DNA of 22,063 nucleotides from Elysia marginata (taxonomy: Eukaryota > Mollusca > Gastropoda > Plakobranchidae). Shown one piece after another: positions 18,888 through 22,063 of the stretch. The notes under the pieces were generated by a model, which was given only the letters and a program-made list of their open reading frames with translations, made no database searches and was not told the DNA's origin. The position numbers and the translations under genes were made by a program. The stretch spans positions 253,894-275,956 of the forward strand of contig BMAT01006617.1 of NCBI GenBank assembly GCA_019649035.1, given 5' to 3'. Every line of letters begins with the position of its first letter. The first letter of the stretch is position 1.

Positions 18888-19674
18888 CTTGAATAAGGAA
18901 GCAAGCCTATTCTAGGTAGAAATTGGCTATCTTTTATCAAAATTGATTGGTCAAAAATACACAAAGTCTCTATCAACCCAACTGACAATGCTGCAAAATC
19001 AAGATATTAACGTCCTCCTATGCTGATGTCTTTTGAGATGGCATTGGCAATATAAAAGGAATAAAGAGTATCCTCATCCTCAAGGAACATTTCCAACCAC
19101 AGTTCTGAAAGGCTAGACCTGTTCCATATGCTTTAAAGAAATAGGTAGAACAGGTGCCGGACAAACTGGTAAAACAAGGCATCATCTTTAGCGTCAGGCT
19201 CAGCGATTGGACTACACCTATAGTTCCAGTTCTCAAGGCAAATAGAGACGTACGCCCTTGTGGGGACTACAGGGCTACAGTTAACCCAAATCTTGATGCA
19301 GAGAAGTGTATATGGAAGACATGCTGGCACAGCTCGAACAGGGTGTAACATTCTCCAATGGACGTTAGACAAGCGTATCTTCAGCTTTCTTTGGACGATG
19401 TTTCTAATACAATCACAACCATCAAGACAAGCAAAGGATAATGCACATATAACGGTTTGTCATTTGGGGTAACATCCTCAACTGCTATCTGTCAGAAAAC
19501 AATGGTCACAATTCTACAAGGACTTTTGGGAGTCCATTGCGACCAACATAACATCATTGTCACAGGAAACACAGACGAAGAGCATTACCAAAATCTTCAT
19601 AGTGTCCTTCGGCAATTGCAAGAGTTTGGTTTGAAGGCAAATGTCAACAAATGTAGTTTCTTTTAGCCAAAGAT
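18888..19674 (+). pseudogene. Ty3/gypsy pol: protease end and reverse transcriptase, broken
   Basis: At about 18900-18950, PILGRNWLSFIKIDW matches the segment that closes the aspartic protease in these elements. The RT domain starts in a frame with [20 protein letters not shown] and [13 protein letters not shown] (19154-19300), then shifts frame. It includes a DVRQAYLQLS-type block near 19360, SFGVTSSTAICQKTM (19457 on) and the active-site region, read here as DQHNIIVTG. The catalytic YxDD aspartates have been lost. It ends NVNKCSFF at a stop near 19666. RT would copy the element's RNA to DNA; several frameshifts and the missing aspartates rule that out here. Confidence 0.8.
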
Positions 19675-20330
19675 ACTTTTCTGTGGCATCAGCATGAGCA
19701 AAGATGGTCTGTACAAAACAGAAGACAATGTTCAAGCAGTTACAGAAGGAACAACTCCAACAAATAAACCCAGTTACGGTCATTCCTCGGCCTAGTAAAC
19801 TACTACAACAAATGGCTACAAAACGTTGCTCACATCTCAAAACCACGGTATGACCAATTTCAGACAAAAAACTTTTTTCTTGGTCTACTGCCAAGAAGCT
19901 TTCGACAAGATCAAATCTATGGTAGCAACTGAAAAAGTCCTGATGAGGTATGATCCAGATCTCCCTCTTTGCTTGGCTACAGACGCTTTACCATACAAAG
20001 TTGAAGCAGCGCTCTTCCATATCGCAAAATAGAGAGATAGAAGACCTATCGCGTACCCGTCCTGTACTCTCAATAAGGCAGAAATAAACTATTCCCAGAT
20101 TGAAAAAGGTTTTTATCTACTGTTTGGGCTTTATAGAAGTTCTTCAATTACTTATTTAGGCGTCATTTTACATTGGCAGCGGATCATCAGCCATAAAGTA
20201 CATTTTAAGTCCAAGAAGAGGAATTTGAGCCATGTCCGCTGCATAGAAACAATGCTAAGGAATTTTTCTTTTAGGAATGAACTACACCATACAATTCAGA
20301 TACTATAAAGCAAATGCCAACGCGGGTGGA
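19675..20330 (+). pseudogene. Ty3/gypsy pol: RT connection and RNase H, broken
   Basis: After LFCGISMSKDGLYKTED, the RT thumb boundary, a degraded stretch leads to AFDKIKSMVATEKVLMRYDP and LCLATDALPYKVEAALFH (19890-20025), the first RNase H block, with its Asp kept. Stops follow at 20030. RPIAYPSCTLNKAEINYSQI lies in the next pieces, and ANAGGLSRLPIP near 20310-20345 marks the usual end of RNase H. RNase H would remove the RNA strand during reverse transcription. Multiple stops make this a relic. Confidence 0.75.
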
Positions 20331-21260
20331 CTTTCGAGACTTCCAATTCCAACTACCACTTCTTCAACTGAGGTCTACGCATCTGGGAAACTGTTCTACA
20401 CCACAATTATGGACTCCACGCCTCTCAGTCCTATTATCATTGCTAGAGCCTCCAAGCAAGATACAATATTAACACAAGTCATTAAATTGACAATTAGCCC
20501 AAAAACGTCAGCCAAGCTCTTCAGCCATTTTTTACCAGGTGAAATGAACCCACTGTTCAATAAAACTGTCTGTTATGGGGATACAGGTTTATCGCCCCAC
20601 AAAAACCTTCACAAACAGATCCTGCATATGCTTCACGATGGACATTTGGAAATTAAAAAATGAAAAACCTTGAAAGGAGCTATTTTTGGTGGCCAGGTCT
20701 TGACAAAGACATAGAAAATAAAAATGTCAAATTTGTCCAGCAGATGTGCTAGGTCATTATCCGATTCACCTCTGACACCTCTCCATCCAAGGCAGTTCCA
20801 AGACAAACTATGGCGGCGGTTTCACATAGATAATGCAGGTCCATTTCTGAGCCAGATGTTCCTAGTAATTGTCGACGCACGTACGAAATTGGTGGAAAAT
20901 AATATCAACTACAATCTCGACTACCAGTGCAACAATGAACGGTATTGTAACCACATTTGCCAGATTTGGAATACCGGAAAAAGTATTCAGCCACAACGGC
21001 CCACAGTTTATGTCAGAGGAATTCATGTACACCAAAAATATCAGGCATGTCCGTAGTGCGCCCTATCATCCAGCTACCAACGGAATCGCGTAGCGTGTAA
21101 TGGAATGCTTTAAAATGCTATGAAACCCGCTAACCATTACAAGGGCACCATAAACTTAAAGCTGGCCACGTTTTTGTTTGCCTATAGAAACCCTCTTCAC
21201 TCCACTACGGGAAGGCGCCTGAGAACTAAACTTGACATCTGCTCACCAAGCTTTCAATCA
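20331..21260 (+). pseudogene. Ty3/gypsy pol: integrase, broken
   Basis: The zinc-binding N-terminal part is seen as KQILHMLHDGHLEIKK (about 20610-20660), with both His residues, followed by degraded Cys positions. The catalytic core begins WRRFHIDNAGPF (20810-20850), with the first Asp present. After a frame change come IVTTFARFGIPEKVF and SHNGPQFMSEEF. The second catalytic Asp is replaced by His here. PYHPATNGIA is followed by a stop codon exactly where the catalytic Glu is expected. The downstream LATFLFAYRNPLHSTTG segment is the conserved end of the core. Integrase would insert the cDNA into the chromosome; two of its three acidic residues are gone. Confidence 0.8.
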
Positions 21261-21756
21261 TCAGACCATCAGTGGAAGCAAAGCAACGGCAGCAGGAAAA
21301 ACACCATTTCAAATACTCCCCTCATACCTTCACGACTGGCGATCATGTCCTCGTGCGGGAATACGAAAAATGGCAACACAGCCAGGTCAATGCTCAAACA
21401 GGCACTCAAAGCTATGAGATCAAAATCGTTTGACGCCGTCACAGTGACCAGTCAGGATCACTCCACGTCCAAACACTCCATCTCATCTTCCACAGGCTCC
21501 CACGTCGTCTCAAACAGATGGTTCAACTAAAGCTACACTTCCACAGGAACCACACAAATGCGGCTCCTCGATGCCCTCTGATCCCCAACCAGAGCGTGCC
21601 AACTTAGACACATACAATAACACAGTAACTAGAAGTGGCTGTGTTGTTCAATTACCCATCAGTATAAAGAATAGTCATGATGAATCAGGGCTGTACAGCG
21701 GTCACAAAATTGTGCACCACACACCCTCTTTCGCTCATTTCTTTCACACCCATTAG
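21261..21756 (+). pseudogene. Ty3/gypsy pol C-terminal tail, broken
   Basis: Frames here are mixed but read as low-complexity Ser/Thr/Pro sequence. They end in an open stretch at 21571-21756 that includes NNTVTRSGCVVQLPI, like the basic 'R-S-G/T-R' motif that closes many gypsy pol proteins. The stop is at 21754-21756. An AATAAA word near 21761 could be the element's own poly(A) signal. Confidence 0.55.
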
Positions 21757-21859
21757 CTTAGAATAAAGCTCTTATAGTTAGCACTAATAGAGCCTCTCTT
21801 TTGACCAAAGTAATCTAGTTATAAACAGATAAAATTTAACAAACACACTCTTATTAAAA

Positions 21860-21945
21860 GATCATCAATGACAATAATCGAGAACATTTTTTTACTTTTT
21901 TAGTGCTCCACTGAGTACACTGGTCATTTCAAGTCATTGATGATC
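21860..21945. repeat. 13-bp perfect inverted repeat with 60-base loop
   Basis: GATCATCAATGAC (21860-21872) and GTCATTGATGATC (21933-21945) are exact reverse complements. No transposase or other structure explains them. Confidence 0.6.
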
Positions 21946-22009
21946 AATGGTTTCTGCGGCCACCCGGGGCCCCGCCGTGTGTGTCTGTTTGCTAAAATTG
22001 GACGAAAGA

Positions 22010-22063
22010 GTTATTGAGAGAGAGGCAGGGAGAGAGAGAGATAGAGAGAGGGGGAGGGAGGGA
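22010..22063. repeat. GA-rich microsatellite at the window end
   Basis: GAGA and GGGA units continue to the right edge. Confidence 0.9.

Larger units (their letters stand above)
18117..21756 (+). mobile_element. Degraded Ty3/gypsy LTR retrotransposon body (gag-pol, no LTRs seen)
   Basis: The order gag, zinc knuckle, protease end, RT, RNase H, integrase and pol C-terminus is that of Ty3/gypsy (Metaviridae), with integrase after RNase H. All domains are recognisable but broken. I found no pair of direct repeats that could be LTRs, no primer-binding site and no env-like frame. The element is therefore a truncated or very old insertion that cannot move on its own. Domain pieces are listed separately. 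Confidence 0.85.

Noticed and set aside
21571..21756. Env-like or separate gene after integrase
   Set aside because: It lacks a signal peptide, membrane segment and Cys pattern; it fits the basic tail of pol better.

Overview
The window looks like nuclear DNA of a mollusc, most plausibly a heterobranch gastropod (sea slug, sea hare or pulmonate snail). It is AT-rich and intron-bearing, with long non-coding stretches, several tRNA-headed SINEs, microsatellites and decayed transposons. The lineage call rests mainly on the intact receptor at 16349-17535. Its ERC..PLK and T/SPRR signature resembles the gastropod 'chemosensory receptor' GPCR family as I remember it. No database search was possible, so species and exact family are inference. 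There are no prokaryotic features.

Layout. (1) 1-2850: the 3' part of a PRD-class homeobox gene on the + strand. One exon (203-328) begins inside homeodomain helix 3 and another (1095-1616) carries the C-terminus. A MITE-like inverted-repeat element sits in the intron. About 1 kb further on is a small exon-like segment (2627-2767) with its own stop and poly(A) signal. It could be an alternative last exon or belong to another gene. (2) 3778-5300: a dense SINE cluster with at least three tRNA-derived families, including one copy inserted inside another and one inverted pair. (3) 5300-8750: non-coding, with a small TA-flanked inverted-repeat element, microsatellites and one more SINE. (4) 8750-10005: a TCTAGATC-rich block followed by a broken THAP-domain gene. 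(5) 10005-13030: microsatellites, a 44-base assembly gap and nothing else recognised. (6) 13030-13790, minus strand: a dead LINE reverse-transcriptase fragment. (7) 14390-16270: non-coding, with two TCTAGATC-rich blocks. (8) 16271-17640: the intact two-exon GPCR gene. (9) 18117-21760: a Ty3/gypsy LTR-retrotransposon body with gag, protease end, RT, RNase H and integrase, full of stops and frameshifts and without recognisable LTRs. The window ends in an inverted-repeat segment and a GA microsatellite.

Two host genes are well supported: the partial homeobox gene and the complete GPCR. They have no visible functional link. The rest is mainly mobile-element history. The points most worth following are the orphan terminal exon, the nested and inverted SINE cluster, the SINE family that keeps one head but has two tails, and the MITE in the homeobox intron. 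I found no convincing new multi-gene system.
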